Source of the DNA: Paenibacillus turpanensis
GTDB taxonomy: Bacteria; Bacillota; Bacilli; Paenibacillales; YIM-B00363
Assembly (NCBI RefSeq): GCF_011421635.1
Contig: NZ_WTLI01000007.1
Span: 106,232 to 170,231 of the forward strand
Length of the DNA: 64,000 nt
Reading direction: 5' to 3'
Notes under the pieces: model-generated
The model's input: the letters and a program-made list of their open reading frames with translations, nothing else
What the model was told of the DNA's origin: nothing
The model's database searches: none
Position numbers and translations under genes: made by a program
Part shown: one piece after another, positions 1 to 9,904 of the stretch
How the letters are laid out: each line of letters begins with the position of its first letter
Numbering within the stretch: position 1 is the stretch's first letter

Positions 1-2607
1 TCCGAGCGTTACTTCAAAGTATCCACTGCTGAGGAGTTCCTAAAGGCCATTGATGCAGCGAAAACAAGCGGAAAACCAAGCGTTATCGAGCTGACGGATG
101 ATATTGCTTTAGGTTCGTTAGAAATTGGAACGGCCATCACAACCTATAGCAGCATCATTAAGCCGGCAAGCCATCAGCCGCTGCTGCATCCGAAGCTGAT
201 TCAAACCGGAGTGTCTACCTTGAAGCTTTCTGGAATGAATAACCTGACCCTTTTCTCTAAACATGGTGCAAAGCTGCTTCATACCACCATCGATATATCC
301 AATTCCAGCAATATCATGATCCGTAACCTGGTGTTTGATGAGCTGTGGGAGTGGGATGAAGCGACTCAAGGCGATTACGACGTGAACGATTGGGATTACA
401 TCACCATTCAAGGAGGAAGCACAGGGATCTGGATTGACCACGCAACCTTCTATAAGGCTTATGATGGAATCGTCGATGTGAAGAAGGCGGTCAGCACCCG
501 TACTTCCGATGTAACGATATCGTGGAGCAAGTTTTTACCGGCAAGTGAGGGCTCTTTCTTTGACGAAATGATGGGACTACTGGAAGCAAATCCGGAGAAC
601 TATCCGTATTACCATGAACTGCTGACGACTCACGGCATGAGCAAGGAACAAATTCGTCAATATTCGGCCGGTCAAAAGAAAGCACATTTAATCGGTGGTT
701 CGGATACGGAGGCCAATACCTCTAACCTGAGAATCACGCTTGCAAATAACTACTATAAAGATACGATGGACCGGATGCCAAGGCTTCGCAAGGGATACGG
801 ACACGTATACAACACCATCATGGATGCTGCTGTGATGTACGACCTGAGAAATTCGTTAGCGGATGACTATGCAGCATCGAAGGTCGTTAGTAACGGTGCG
901 ATTTCCACTCAGGGTGCCTCCGTTCTGGTGGAAAACTCCTATATCAGCGGCATAACAAAAGCGTTGTTGAGCGGAAACGGCTCGAGTCCGGCGGGGTATA
1001 TCGGAGCCATCAATAGCGTGTATGTGATGAACGGTGCCGAAACCGAGCTGACGGTAACCAATTCGTCCAATGCAGGACTCGTTCTGGATGCAGGCGCATT
1101 TAAGAATGCGCTGCCGTACAGCTATCAATTGTACGATGCCCAGTCGTTAGCGACTTCGGTGCTGCCTTACACAGGTGCAGGCGCGGTTTACATGTCCTCT
1201 GTTCAGTGGGAAAAAGCGGTGTATAACGATCTTGCGGATGAAGAGGCTCCAGCTTGGATTTCCGGCAGCTTGAACGCTTCCGATGTAACGAGCACCGGTT
1301 TAACTTTGACCTGGTCCGGCGCAACCGACAATGTTGGGGTGACCGGCTACAAAGTCTATCAAGGCGCAACGGATCTCGGTACCGTTACGGGAAGCACGTA
1401 CCATGTATCAGGGCTGACGGCGGGAGCTTCCTATACCTTTAAGGTAGAAGCAGTCGATGCGGCAGGCAACTGGTCGACTAGCGGCCCAAGCCTAACGGTA
1501 ATCGCTGGGGAAACACCGGTAGTCACAGACACAGCTGCGCCGGTATGGACGAATGGCCGTTTGACAGCGTCCAGCGTAGGGGAAACCGGCTTGACACTCA
1601 GCTGGAACGCAGCGAGCGACAACATAGGGGTAACGGGCTACAAGGTATATCGAGGAACCACACTGCTGACAACCGTGACCGGTTCGGTTTACACCTATCC
1701 TGTAACAGGTCTAGGGTCAGGAACGAGATATACATTTACCGTACAGGCAGGAGATGCAGCAGGCAACTGGTCGACTAATGGGCCGACCGTGACCGTAACC
1801 ACAGACGATGATTCGGATGATGATTCCTCCGGTTCCTCGAATTCGCCAGCAGCGCCGTCCACGCCAGCAGCACCGGCTGTTCCAGCAACGCCTGCAACAC
1901 CGGCAGCACCGACATCACCGGAAACACCGGTGCTGGTGGTAACGACGACTCCAGGTCAGCCTGCATTTGATTTCAGTAAACCGGAGTCGGTCTCCTTATT
2001 GAAGGAGGTTTTGGCTGAAAAGATCAAATCGTCTTCGAATCAACCGGTATCGTTCGAGGATGTATCCGATCATTGGTCGGCTGAAAGCATTCAAGTGTTC
2101 TCAAGGCTTGGGGTTGTTCATGGGTACGAGGATCGTACGTTTAAGCCGGATGCCAACATTACTCGCGGTGAATTTGCTGCGATCGTTGCCAAAACCTTCA
2201 ATATCGGCATCGGCGGGGTGGAGGCTGCTCCATTCCAGGATATCAACGAAAACTGGGCGAAGGATGCGATCATGGCTCTAGCGTCAAATGGCATCATTAA
2301 CGGATACGAAGATGGTACGTTCCGCGCGGAAGCGAACATCAGCCGTGCCGAAATGATCGCCATTATATCCAGAATCATCAATCTGAATACCGTTCAAGGG
2401 GCAAACAGCGCTACCTTTAACGATATCGGCGAGACATGGAATAAAGAGCAGATTAAAGCGGCGGCAGAAGCCGGCATTATCAACGGCAAGGGCGAGGGTT
2501 CCTTTGAACCGGATCAAAACTCGACCCGTGCTGAAGCATTAACCGTACTGCTGCGCTCCATCAAATTGAGCCCAGAAATAGCTGCGTTTATGGATTCGTT
2601 GAAATAA
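1..2607 (+). CDS. SLH-anchored pectate lyase (PL1 family), 5' truncated by window edge
   Basis: The frame is open from base 1, so the true start lies outside the window; 868 residues are visible. Residues about 1-400 read as a polysaccharide lyase family 1 beta-helix, with WIDHATF, a DVTISWSKF strand and RMPRLRKGYGHVYN matching the conserved pectate lyase segments. Two fibronectin type III domains follow (about 415-500 and 511-600), each with a DNxGVTGYKVY core, then a Pro/Ala/Thr-rich linker (about 605-650) and three SLH repeats (about 683-865) ending near the stop. The expected role is cleavage of polygalacturonate by an enzyme held on the cell wall through SLH binding to pyruvylated secondary polymer. 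A strong terminator follows. Pectate versus pectin specificity is not settled from sequence alone. Confidence 0.9.
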   Translation, partial: SERYFKVSTAEEFLKAIDAAKTSGKPSVIELTDDIALGSLEIGTAITTYSSIIKPASHQPLLHPKLIQTGVSTLKLSGMNNLTLFSKHGAKLLHTTIDISNSSNIMIRNLVFDELWEWDEATQGDYDVNDWDYITIQGGSTGIWIDHATFYKAYDGIVDVKKAVSTRTSDVTISWSKFLPASEGSFFDEMMGLLEANPENYPYYHELLTTHGMSKEQIRQYSAGQKKAHLIGGSDTEANTSNLRITLANNYYKDTMDRMPRLRKGYGHVYNTIMDAAVMYDLRNSLADDYAASKVVSNGAISTQGASVLVENSYISGITKALLSGNGSSPAGYIGAINSVYVMNGAETELTVTNSSNAGLVLDAGAFKNALPYSYQLYDAQSLATSVLPYTGAGAVYMSSVQWEKAVYNDLADEEAPAWISGSLNASDVTSTGLTLTWSGATDNVGVTGYKVYQGATDLGTVTGSTYHVSGLTAGASYTFKVEAVDAAGNWSTSGPSLTVIAGETPVVTDTAAPVWTNGRLTASSVGETGLTLSWNAASDNIGVTGYKVYRGTTLLTTVTGSVYTYPVTGLGSGTRYTFTVQAGDAAGNWSTNGPTVTVTTDDDSDDDSSGSSNSPAAPSTPAAPAVPATPATPAAPTSPETPVLVVTTTPGQPAFDFSKPESVSLLKEVLAEKIKSSSNQPVSFEDVSDHWSAESIQVFSRLGVVHGYEDRTFKPDANITRGEFAAIVAKTFNIGIGGVEAAPFQDINENWAKDAIMALASNGIINGYEDGTFRAEANISRAEMIAIISRIINLNTVQGANSATFNDIGETWNKEQIKAAAEAGIINGKGEGSFEPDQNSTRAEALTVLLRSIKLSPEIAAFMDSLK

Positions 2608-2715
2608 ACTTTGCCGACACCTGAAATGGTAGACGCTAGCAAAATGTGGAGTGCCAAGCCGCGTTTTGCCTCCGTAAAGGATCAAAAAACGGGCTAAACA
2701 TTCATTTCTTTGGAT

Positions 2716-2756
2716 AAAGGTCGATCGGTTTTAATCCGGTCGACCTTTTCTTTTTT
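2716..2756 (+). terminator. intrinsic terminator after pectate lyase gene
   Basis: Inverted repeat AAAGGTCGA/TCGACCTTT, extended by CGG/CCG, with a short T/A loop and followed by a T-rich run. It ends the pectate lyase transcript before the TetR promoter region. Confidence 0.85.
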
Positions 2757-2808
2757 AAGTGAAATGATTGTTGTTTGTGTTGACTTTGTGGACGTTACCG
2801 TTCAGATG

Positions 2809-2855
2809 TTGCTCCGCTTTATGGTCATGGTGTAAAATTATCTAGACGATATCGT
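2809..2855 (+). promoter_or_regulatory. promoter and candidate TetR operator
   Basis: A possible SigmaA promoter is TTGCTC (2809-2814), an 18-bp spacer and TAAAAT (2833-2838). Just downstream lies the perfect 10-bp palindrome ACGATATCGT (2846-2855), whose flanks TCT and AGA extend the dyad to about 20 bp. It sits between the promoter and the TetR start, as expected for an autoregulatory operator. Assignment to this regulator is inference from position. Confidence 0.45.
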
Positions 2856-2865
2856 ACAGAAAGGG

Positions 2866-3444
2866 GTGTTTCGAATTCCGAAAGTCATCGTAACAGAGGA
2901 TCAATGGCTCGCAAAAGGGATGGAGAAATTCGCCGAGAGTGGAATCGACGGCATGGTGATTGAGAAGATGGCGGCGGAGCTTGGGTGCAGCAAGAGCAGC
3001 TTCTATTGGTATTTTAAAAATCGTTATGAATTTATCGCAAGGTTTGTCGAGCGCTGGGCTCAAATAGCGACGCAGCAAGTAATCCTGGAATCATCCGTTC
3101 TTGAAAAAACAGAGGAACAAATTACGGAATTGCTGGTACAGATGTTTTCGGTGACGGGGAAAGGAGATTTCTTATTTTATCTACGAAATCTAGCGAAACA
3201 GTACCTGTCCTTTCAATCGACGCTTGAGATGATCGAACGGAAACGAATGCAATATGCATGTGAGCTTTTTACAAAAGCAGGGATGCCTCCTCAAGAAGCT
3301 GAGCAAAAGTCATTCCTTTTATACCATTATTATTTGGGCTGGTATGAACGGCATAAGTACGAACAAATCCATCAAGAAGAGATTTATCGTCATATCGAAA
3401 TGCTAAAAACTCAATTATTAGGGGTTAGGGGTGGAGAGCGATGA
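2866..3444 (+). CDS. TetR/AcrR family transcriptional regulator
   Basis: A 192-residue protein of normal TetR length. The N-terminal helix-turn-helix is clear at about residues 28-60, with the MAAELGCSKSSFYWYFKNRYEF segment typical of the family. The C-terminal half is helical and would form the ligand-binding and dimer domain; its ligand is unknown. The start is taken at GTG 2866, which gives a normal-length N-terminus, although the purine-rich AAAGGGG sits very close to it; ATG 2920 is a shorter alternative. The stop overlaps the next start (ATGA at 3441), so it is translationally coupled to the DUF3995 gene, which is its most likely target. Confidence 0.88.
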   Translation: MFRIPKVIVTEDQWLAKGMEKFAESGIDGMVIEKMAAELGCSKSSFYWYFKNRYEFIARFVERWAQIATQQVILESSVLEKTEEQITELLVQMFSVTGKGDFLFYLRNLAKQYLSFQSTLEMIERKRMQYACELFTKAGMPPQEAEQKSFLLYHYYLGWYERHKYEQIHQEEIYRHIEMLKTQLLGVRGGER

Positions 3445-3866
3445 GTGTTATGGCTTGGATGGTGGGAGGAATTCTGTTTTTCTTAAGCGGCGTACATGTG
3501 TATTGGATGGCAGGTGGGAAAAGAGGGGTTTTGGCCGCGATCCCCAGCAAGGGTCTGGAATCACAATTATTATTTCGGCCAACCAAGCTTGATACAGGCT
3601 TTGTAGCTCTAGCTTTGGCATTAGCGGGATGGTTCGTCTTAGAGCTTGGGGAAGCCGTGGCTGGCATGTTATTTCCAAAATGGTTGATCCTATATGGTGG
3701 ATGGATTTTATCCGCAGTGTTCCTGCTGCGATCCATAGGGGATTTTCGATGGCTCGGGTTTTTTAAGTCGAGGAAAGGAACCTTATTCGCCAAGTGGGAT
3801 ACGATGCTGTACTCACCGCTTTGCCTCTTGATCGGCATCTGTTTACTTATATTAAGCAGCAAATGA
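3441..3866 (+). CDS. DUF3995 family small membrane protein
   Basis: 141 residues with four predicted membrane helices (about 5-25, 50-72, 78-100, 115-138). The GGILFFLSGVHVYWMAGG opening and the FRPTKLDTGFVALALALAGW stretch resemble the DUF3995 family of small Gram-positive membrane proteins, whose function is unknown. The ATGA overlap with the upstream TetR gene points to a two-gene operon in which the regulator controls this protein. A role in small-molecule stress is only a guess from that pairing. Confidence 0.75.
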   Translation: MSVMAWMVGGILFFLSGVHVYWMAGGKRGVLAAIPSKGLESQLLFRPTKLDTGFVALALALAGWFVLELGEAVAGMLFPKWLILYGGWILSAVFLLRSIGDFRWLGFFKSRKGTLFAKWDTMLYSPLCLLIGICLLILSSK

Positions 3867-3901
3867 GGCATTTAGGTAGGCGTGAAAGGATGGAAGATAC
3901 G

Positions 3902-4294
3902 ATGAAAACGATAGATGTGGTGGGCGCGGTTATTACGAACGAGGAGGGGCAAATCCTTTGCGCCCTACGTTCGGAGAAGATGTCGCAGCCGGGCATGTGG
4001 GAATTTCCCGGCGGCAAGATCGAAAGCGGGGAAACGCACGAGCAGTCGCTCGTACGGGAAATCCGCGAGGAGCTTGGGTGTGAGATTCTGGTCGGAGAGC
4101 TTCTCTCCGACGATACCTACGAGTACCCGGCGGTGCGGGTAAGGCTGATCACGTATTTTGCCGCGATTGGTTCCGGAACGCCGGTGCCGAACGAGCATGA
4201 GAAGCTGGAGTGGGTCGATCGGGCGGACTTGATGCGGCTGGAGTGGGCGCGTGCGGATATTCCGGCGGTGGAGAAGCTGGTTGGCAAGAGGTAG
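3902..4294 (+). CDS. mutT: Nudix hydrolase, MutT/8-oxo-dGTP pyrophosphohydrolase type
   Basis: About 130 residues. The Nudix box is complete: G, five residues, E, seven residues, REIREELG, beginning at GKIESGE (about residue 38). The N-terminal IDVVGAVITNEEGQILCALR and WEFPGGK are typical of the MutT branch that hydrolyses oxidised nucleotides such as 8-oxo-dGTP to the monophosphate. ATG 3902 is preferred because AAGGATGG lies about 8 bp upstream; ATG 3890 is an in-frame alternative. A longer frame runs back into the DUF3995 gene but is unlikely to be translated. The gene converges on cheB with 37 bp between stops and no evident terminator. Confidence 0.88.
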   Translation: MKTIDVVGAVITNEEGQILCALRSEKMSQPGMWEFPGGKIESGETHEQSLVREIREELGCEILVGELLSDDTYEYPAVRVRLITYFAAIGSGTPVPNEHEKLEWVDRADLMRLEWARADIPAVEKLVGKR

Positions 4295-4331
4295 GTGAAC
4301 CAGAGCTAGCCCCCCCGCCCCCGACCTTGTC

Positions 4332-5351
4332 TCACAGCATACCGCAAAGCACCCTTGCCATCTGCTCCAGCGGCACCTGCTTCTCCACAGCCCCAAGCTC
4401 AAAAGCTGCCTTCGGCATCCCGTAAACGACGGAGGACGCCTCATTCTGACCTAGTGTGCGAGCCCCTCTGCGGCGCATAGACATAAGCCCTTTTGCCCCG
4501 TCATATCCCATCCCCGTGAGAATCAGCCCGAACCCATCAGCCCCCGCCTCCTTGGCCACGGAATCAAAAAGCACGTCTACAGAAGGGCAGTGCCCATTCA
4601 CTTTGGCCCCCTGAAAGCATTCAAGCTTGTAGCGGCCGCCGAGCTTTTTCACCTTCATGTGCTGATCCCCGGGCGCAATATAGACATGTCCTCTCTGGAC
4701 ATAGAGACCGCTGCTGGCCTCCCGCACCTGAAAGGGGGTAAACTGGTTCAAGCGTTCCGCGAACATCCGGGAAAACACGGGCGGGATATGCTGTACGATC
4801 ACGATGCCCGGCATTTCCGGAGGCAGCGCCTTCAGCAGGCTGTATATTGCCTCGGTGCCGCCGGTTGAGGCGCCAATCGCAATCAAACGCTGATCCGAGG
4901 CTTCACCCCCGCCAGACGTTACCACGCTTGGCTGCGATGAAGCCGTTCGCTGCTGCAGGACATTGGCTTTCGCGGCGGTTTTCACCTTGCTGATGAGCTC
5001 CCGGATGAAATCCTCAATGCTCTGCGGCGTTCGAATATCAGGCTTCACGAGAAAATCGACAGCGCCTGCATTCAATGCGTCGAACACGGCATTGCTGATC
5101 GTGCTGATCACGATAACTGGAATCGAATACTGCGGCAGCAGCCGCCGGATGAACTCAATGCCGTTCATTTTGGGCATTTCGATATCGCAGGTCATCACAT
5201 CCGGTTCGAATTCCAATATTTTGTCCCGGGCATCATATGGATCCACAGCCTTCGCTACGACCTCGATGTTCGAATCCAGCATTAACCCTCGGGACAGCAC
5301 CTCACGGAACACTAGAGAATCATCGACGACGAGTACCTTGATTTTCCTCAT
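4332..5351 (-). CDS. cheB: chemotaxis response regulator protein-glutamate methylesterase CheB
   Basis: 339 residues, the usual CheB length. The N-terminal receiver domain (about 1-120) has the acidic pair D10-D11 and phospho-acceptor D56 in the TCDIEMP context. A short linker leads to the C-terminal methylesterase, with the catalytic serine in IGASTGGTEAI, the histidine in VQHIPPVFS and the aspartate in TGMGYDGA. It removes methyl or amide groups from chemoreceptor glutamates/glutamines and so resets adaptation. ATG at 5351 follows a GAGGGTGG ribosome-binding site. It is the last gene of the operon, 6 bp after cheR. Confidence 0.95.
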   Translation of the reverse strand: MRKIKVLVVDDSLVFREVLSRGLMLDSNIEVVAKAVDPYDARDKILEFEPDVMTCDIEMPKMNGIEFIRRLLPQYSIPVIVISTISNAVFDALNAGAVDFLVKPDIRTPQSIEDFIRELISKVKTAAKANVLQQRTASSQPSVVTSGGGEASDQRLIAIGASTGGTEAIYSLLKALPPEMPGIVIVQHIPPVFSRMFAERLNQFTPFQVREASSGLYVQRGHVYIAPGDQHMKVKKLGGRYKLECFQGAKVNGHCPSVDVLFDSVAKEAGADGFGLILTGMGYDGAKGLMSMRRRGARTLGQNEASSVVYGMPKAAFELGAVEKQVPLEQMARVLCGML

Positions 5352-5357
5352 CCACCC

Positions 5358-6173
5358 TCATTCCTTTCGGTACACGGCAGGCATGATGTATTTATACTTC
5401 GTATGCTCGCGCTCGAGCGTCTCGGAATGGCCGATAAACAAGTAACCTCCGGGCTCGGTCCATTCATAAAATTTCTCAACGAGCTTGCGCTTTGTCGGAG
5501 GATCGAAGTAGATCATGACGTTGCGGCAAAAAATCACGTGAAACTTCTTTTTAAACGGAAACACAGGCTCCATCAGGTTAAAACGGCGAAAAATCACTTC
5601 ATTCCGAAGCTCATTGGATACAGCGTACTTGCCTGGGCCCGCCGCCCGAAAGTACGCTCTCCGCCAATGCGCCGGCAAGGTTTGAATTTTATCTTCTTCA
5701 TAGGTTCCGGCCTTACAGCTCTCAAGCACCTTTCCCGAAATGTCCGTGGCCAGCACCTTCGTATCCCAGGCAGACTTCTGCAGGCCAAAATAATCATCCA
5801 TAATCATCGCCAGCGTATAGGGCTCTTCTCCAGTGGAGCAGCCTGCGCTCCAGACTCGGAGATCCTTATCCCTAACATAGCCTGACAATTTGGGCAGCAC
5901 GTTCTCGCGGAAAAATATAAAATGCTCCGGCTCGCGCATAAAAAAAGTATGATTCGTGGAGATTTTGTCTGCGAGCACGAGCGCGGCCTGCCCGGAAGTA
6001 TCGGCTTTCACATATTCAATATATTCGGTGAAGCTGGTCATATTTAACTGCTGCAAAACGCTGGCAAGCCGGCCCATGACCAGCGTCCTTTTCTCCGCTT
6101 TCAAGTGAATGCCGTAGTTTTCTTTAATGTAATGCACGAGCTGCTTGAACTCTTGGTCTGTGATGTTGATCAT
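5358..6173 (-). CDS. cheR: chemoreceptor methyltransferase CheR
   Basis: 271 residues. An N-terminal helical domain (about 1-75) precedes the SAM-binding methyltransferase fold with WSAGCSTGEEPYTLAM as motif I and IFCRNVMIYFD further on. The terminal LFIGHSETL is typical of CheR. It methylates receptor glutamates with S-adenosylmethionine. Both operon receptors end in a CheR-tether-like pentapeptide, which fits a matched adaptation system. A strong terminator sits between the upstream mcp and this gene, so cheR and cheB probably depend on readthrough. Confidence 0.95.
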   Translation of the reverse strand: MINITDQEFKQLVHYIKENYGIHLKAEKRTLVMGRLASVLQQLNMTSFTEYIEYVKADTSGQAALVLADKISTNHTFFMREPEHFIFFRENVLPKLSGYVRDKDLRVWSAGCSTGEEPYTLAMIMDDYFGLQKSAWDTKVLATDISGKVLESCKAGTYEEDKIQTLPAHWRRAYFRAAGPGKYAVSNELRNEVIFRRFNLMEPVFPFKKKFHVIFCRNVMIYFDPPTKRKLVEKFYEWTEPGGYLFIGHSETLEREHTKYKYIMPAVYRKE

Positions 6174-6199
6174 GCTTCATGGTTCACCTGCCTCGGCTA

Positions 6200-6226
6200 A
6201 AAAAGAGGGAGCGCTCGCTCCCTCTC
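6200..6226 (-). terminator. intrinsic terminator between mcp and cheR
   Basis: Perfect 8-bp GC-rich stem GAGGGAGC/GCTCCCTC with a GCGC-containing loop; on the minus strand it is followed by TTTTTT. It lies inside the che operon, in a gap of only 60 bp without a visible promoter, so it probably sets a receptor:CheRB expression ratio by partial readthrough. Confidence 0.85.
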
Positions 6227-6233
6227 GTTTCTT

Positions 6234-8099
6234 TTAATATTTACCAAATTCCGTGTCGCTTAACACAATTTTTTTCGTATTGTCCTTTGCCTTAGCTGCA
6301 GCAGTTTGTGCATATCCGCTGCTTTCTTCCGCATGCTTGCCGTTGCCGCCTCTGCTCATGGTTTCAAGAATTTGCAGCAGCTCCGGAGAGAGGTGTTCGG
6401 GGGTACGGTACGATGCGCCCGCAAATCCTTTTCTCAGCTTGAATCCTTCGACCTGTTCCTTCAGCAGCTGCGCCTGGCTGGACAACTCCTCGCTTGCTGC
6501 CGCGCTCTCCTCGGCGGTTGCCGAATTGGACTGTACCACTTGGGAAACCTGAATCAAGCCTTGGTTGATTTGCGCGACTCCGGATGCCTGTTCATTGGAC
6601 GATACGGCGATTTGATCCACGAGCGAAGCGACCTGTGCGATGTCGCCGACGATCTTTTGCAGTGCGGAAGCCGTTTCGTTAGCGATCTTGGTGCCTGCGT
6701 CCACTTTTTTCATGGAGCCTTCGATCATCTCGGTCGTTTCCTTGGCGGCGTTTGCCGAACGGGCAGCTAGGTTACGAACCTCTTCCGCGACAACAGCAAA
6801 GCCCTTGCCGTGTTGTCCAGCTCTCGCGGCTTCTACGGCTGCGTTCAGCGCCAGTATATTGGTTTGAAAGGCGATTTCGTCAATCACTTTGATAATCTTT
6901 GAAATGTTTTCCGATGCCTGGTTAATGTCTCCCATTGCCCCAAGCATGTCGTCCATCTGCCTATTGCCTCTGCCTGCATTATCCTTGGCTTCTTCGGCCA
7001 GCAGGCTTGCCTTTGTCGCGTTCTCCGCATTCAGCTGCGTCTGGGCGGACATTTCTTCGAGCGATGCAGTCAGCTGTTCGATGGAGCTTGCTTGTTCCGT
7101 CGCTCCATTCGATAAGGTGATGCTGGACTCGGACATTTGTCCCGCGCCTGTCGCTACCTGCTCGGAAGCTGTGCGGATGTTATTCATCACATTGTTCAGA
7201 TTGTCGGTCATCCGGCGGAATGCAGATCCGAGAACACCATACTCACCCTTGGAATTGGTCTCCACAGTTACATTCAGATCGCCATCCGCCATGCTCTCCG
7301 CGACATTGGCAAGCTTGTTCAAATTGCCGATCATGCGCCGGAATGACGCTGCAAGCTCTCCAACTTCATCCTTGGAGCCGGCATCGATGGAGACGTTCAG
7401 TTCATCATCCGCAATGCGATCCGCAACCCGGACCATCTCCCGGATCGGTCTGCTGATCATGCGCGAAATCACCAATCCTAGTGCGGCGGCAATCAGCACG
7501 GATATAACGACAATAGCGATCATGGACAAAATGGTCGTGTTGGCTTGAGCGGATAAGTCCTCGGATTTCTTAAAGCCATCGGATTCTTTATTGGTGAACA
7601 ACTCGTCTATGAGCTCCGATATCTTCTGTGCAAGCGGATTCGCCTCGGAGTTGATCACGGCTACGGCCTGCTGCTTATTTCCTGACAATTCGAGCGCAAT
7701 GGCTTTATCGAACACTTTATAATAGGTATCCAAAGATTTGGTTAAATCATTATATACATTACGCGTGGTGTCACTTTGTATGGAAGCTTCGAATCGGACA
7801 AGCTCCTCGCCAATCTTTGCGATATGGCTCTGAGCTGCCTCGGCATGTTTTTTCTTGTCTGCTTCGTTTTCAGCAAGCATCGTATCCTTCAGAGCGTTGC
7901 CCATCTGATGAAAGGCAAGGCCTGCTGTGCCAATATCCCCGATGGCGATGCCGTATCTTTCGTAAAGCGCGCTGTAATCTTTATCCAAGCTATTCATATT
8001 CACTACGCCGATCGTTCCCACAGCACCGGCTAATAAAGCGACGATGGCGAAGGATAGGAGCAGTTTTTGAGCGAGCTTCATATTGTTGAACCAATTCAT
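6234..8099 (-). CDS. methyl-accepting chemotaxis protein (4-helix-bundle sensor)
   Basis: 621 residues. N-terminal membrane helix (about 10-32), periplasm-side-type helical sensor with 4HB_MCP character (about 35-185), second membrane helix (about 190-212), two HAMP segments in tandem (about 215-310) and a long cytoplasmic signalling coiled coil. The hairpin tip is the highly conserved [20 protein letters not shown]. The C-terminus ends EFGKY, matching the x-aromatic-x-x-aromatic pattern of CheR/CheB tether pentapeptides. GGAGGG precedes the ATG. It is closely related to the next receptor gene, so the pair arose by duplication; this copy carries an extra HAMP-like segment. The ligand is unknown. 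Confidence 0.93.
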   Translation of the reverse strand: MNWFNNMKLAQKLLLSFAIVALLAGAVGTIGVVNMNSLDKDYSALYERYGIAIGDIGTAGLAFHQMGNALKDTMLAENEADKKKHAEAAQSHIAKIGEELVRFEASIQSDTTRNVYNDLTKSLDTYYKVFDKAIALELSGNKQQAVAVINSEANPLAQKISELIDELFTNKESDGFKKSEDLSAQANTTILSMIAIVVISVLIAAALGLVISRMISRPIREMVRVADRIADDELNVSIDAGSKDEVGELAASFRRMIGNLNKLANVAESMADGDLNVTVETNSKGEYGVLGSAFRRMTDNLNNVMNNIRTASEQVATGAGQMSESSITLSNGATEQASSIEQLTASLEEMSAQTQLNAENATKASLLAEEAKDNAGRGNRQMDDMLGAMGDINQASENISKIIKVIDEIAFQTNILALNAAVEAARAGQHGKGFAVVAEEVRNLAARSANAAKETTEMIEGSMKKVDAGTKIANETASALQKIVGDIAQVASLVDQIAVSSNEQASGVAQINQGLIQVSQVVQSNSATAEESAAASEELSSQAQLLKEQVEGFKLRKGFAGASYRTPEHLSPELLQILETMSRGGNGKHAEESSGYAQTAAAKAKDNTKKIVLSDTEFGKY

Positions 8100-8153
8100 A
8101 GGTTGAACCCTCCAGGGTATGTAATAGATGGAGTCTGCTCCAATTCAAAGCCA

Positions 8154-9884
8154 TTAATATTTTCCAAACTCACCGTCGCTCAGCGATATTTTCACGGGCT
8201 TCACCTTAGCTGGCTTCGTCGCTGCCGCTTGCTCGTAATCTAGGCTTTCTGCGGTCGTACTGCTCATTCTCTCAATCATCCGCAGCAGTTCCGGGGACAT
8301 TTGCTGCGATTCCCGATAGCTTGAGGCTCCATACGTTCTGCGAAGCTTGAATTTGCTCACCTGTTCATTCAGCAGCTCGGCTTGGCTGGATAACTCTTCG
8401 CTTGCTGCCGCGCTCTCTTCAGAAGTGGCCGAGTTTGCCTGCACCACCTGGGAGACCTGCATCAAGCCCTGATTAATTTGACTCACACCCGCAGCCTGCT
8501 CATTGGAGGAAAGTGCAATCTGGTTAACCAATTTGGCGACCTGGGAAATATCGTCAACAATTTGCTGCAGGGCGGACGCGGTTTCGTTTGCGATCTTCGT
8601 GCCTGACTCTACCTTCTTCATCGATCCTTCGATCATTTCCGTTGTTTCTTTGGCCGCATTGGCCGAGCGTGCCGCCAGATTGCGAACCTCTTCCGCGACC
8701 ACCGCAAAGCCTTTGCCGTGCTGACCCGCCCTTGCGGCTTCGACTGCCGCGTTCAATGCGAGAATATTAGTCTGGAAAGCAATTTCATCGATAACCTTAA
8801 TGATCTTCGAGATATTGGCCGACGCTTGGTTAATGCCGTCCATCGCCGCCAGCATTTCGTTCATCTGGCCGTTGCCTTTGGCCGCATTGCCTTTCGTTTC
8901 CTCTGCCAGTTGATTCGCTTTGCCCGCATTGTCTGCATTAAGCTGTGTCTGTACCGACATTTCCTCAAGCGATGCGGTTAATTCCTCGACCGAGCTTGCT
9001 TGCTCGGTAGCGCCATCAGAGAGGGTAATGCTGGACTCGGATACTTGTCTCGCACCGGACGCAACCTGCTCGGACGCTGTCCGAATATTGTTCATGACAT
9101 TGTTTAAATTATCTGTCATTCGCTGGAACGCCGCCGCCAGTATGCCAACCTCATCCTTGGAGGTCACTTCAATCGCCACGTTCAAATCACCATCTGCAAT
9201 GTTTTCGGCCACACCGACCATTTTGCGAATGGGATTGCTGATGATTCGGGAAATCAGGAAACCAAGCGCGATCGCAGCGATCACGGATATGGCTACAATG
9301 GTGATCATTGTTGCAATGGTTGTATTCGATTGATGTGTTAGCTGCTCTGACTTCATATCTCCATCGGACATTTTACTTTCATACAGCTTCGCTATGTATT
9401 CCGATGCCTTCACGGCCAACGGATTCGCTTCCGATTGAATCAGCTTGAAGGCCTGCTGTGTGTTTCCTTCGCGATCTAACGCCATGGCGTTTTCAAATGC
9501 CTTTTCATATTGCTCGAGGGTTTGCTGCAGCTGAATAAAATTGTCTCGTGTTGCCTCGCCTACGATCGAGACTTCAAATTGCTTCAACGCTTCTTTAATG
9601 ATTGGAAGCTGTTTCCGCGCCTCCTCTGCGTATCGCTGCTTCTCTGCCGGATCTGCAGCTAGCATGACATCTCGAATGGAAGCACGCATATGGTGGAAGG
9701 ACATCCCTGCAGAGCCGATATCGCCTACAGCGACACCGTACCTGACATAAAGCTCACTGTAGTCATTGTCCATGTTATTCATATTGACGACGCCAACCGT
9801 GCCCACTACGCCAGCCAAGATCGCTACGAACACAAACGAGCTGATCAGTTTACTGCCTATCTTCATATTGATGAACCATTTCAT
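8154..9884 (-). CDS. methyl-accepting chemotaxis protein, paralogue
   Basis: 576 residues with the same plan as its neighbour: membrane helix, 4HB-type sensor, second membrane helix, a single HAMP (about 215-265), and a signalling domain with the [20 protein letters not shown] tip. It also ends in EFGKY. The N-terminal [25 protein letters not shown] aligns directly with the downstream copy, and the signalling domains are almost identical, indicating tandem duplication followed by divergence in the sensor. GGGAGAG precedes the ATG. A heteromeric or dual-ligand array with the neighbouring receptor is possible but not shown. Confidence 0.93.
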   Translation of the reverse strand: MKWFINMKIGSKLISSFVFVAILAGVVGTVGVVNMNNMDNDYSELYVRYGVAVGDIGSAGMSFHHMRASIRDVMLAADPAEKQRYAEEARKQLPIIKEALKQFEVSIVGEATRDNFIQLQQTLEQYEKAFENAMALDREGNTQQAFKLIQSEANPLAVKASEYIAKLYESKMSDGDMKSEQLTHQSNTTIATMITIVAISVIAAIALGFLISRIISNPIRKMVGVAENIADGDLNVAIEVTSKDEVGILAAAFQRMTDNLNNVMNNIRTASEQVASGARQVSESSITLSDGATEQASSVEELTASLEEMSVQTQLNADNAGKANQLAEETKGNAAKGNGQMNEMLAAMDGINQASANISKIIKVIDEIAFQTNILALNAAVEAARAGQHGKGFAVVAEEVRNLAARSANAAKETTEMIEGSMKKVESGTKIANETASALQQIVDDISQVAKLVNQIALSSNEQAAGVSQINQGLMQVSQVVQANSATSEESAAASEELSSQAELLNEQVSKFKLRRTYGASSYRESQQMSPELLRMIERMSSTTAESLDYEQAAATKPAKVKPVKISLSDGEFGKY

Positions 9885-9904
9885 GGCGCACTCTCCCAGA
9901 TGAT

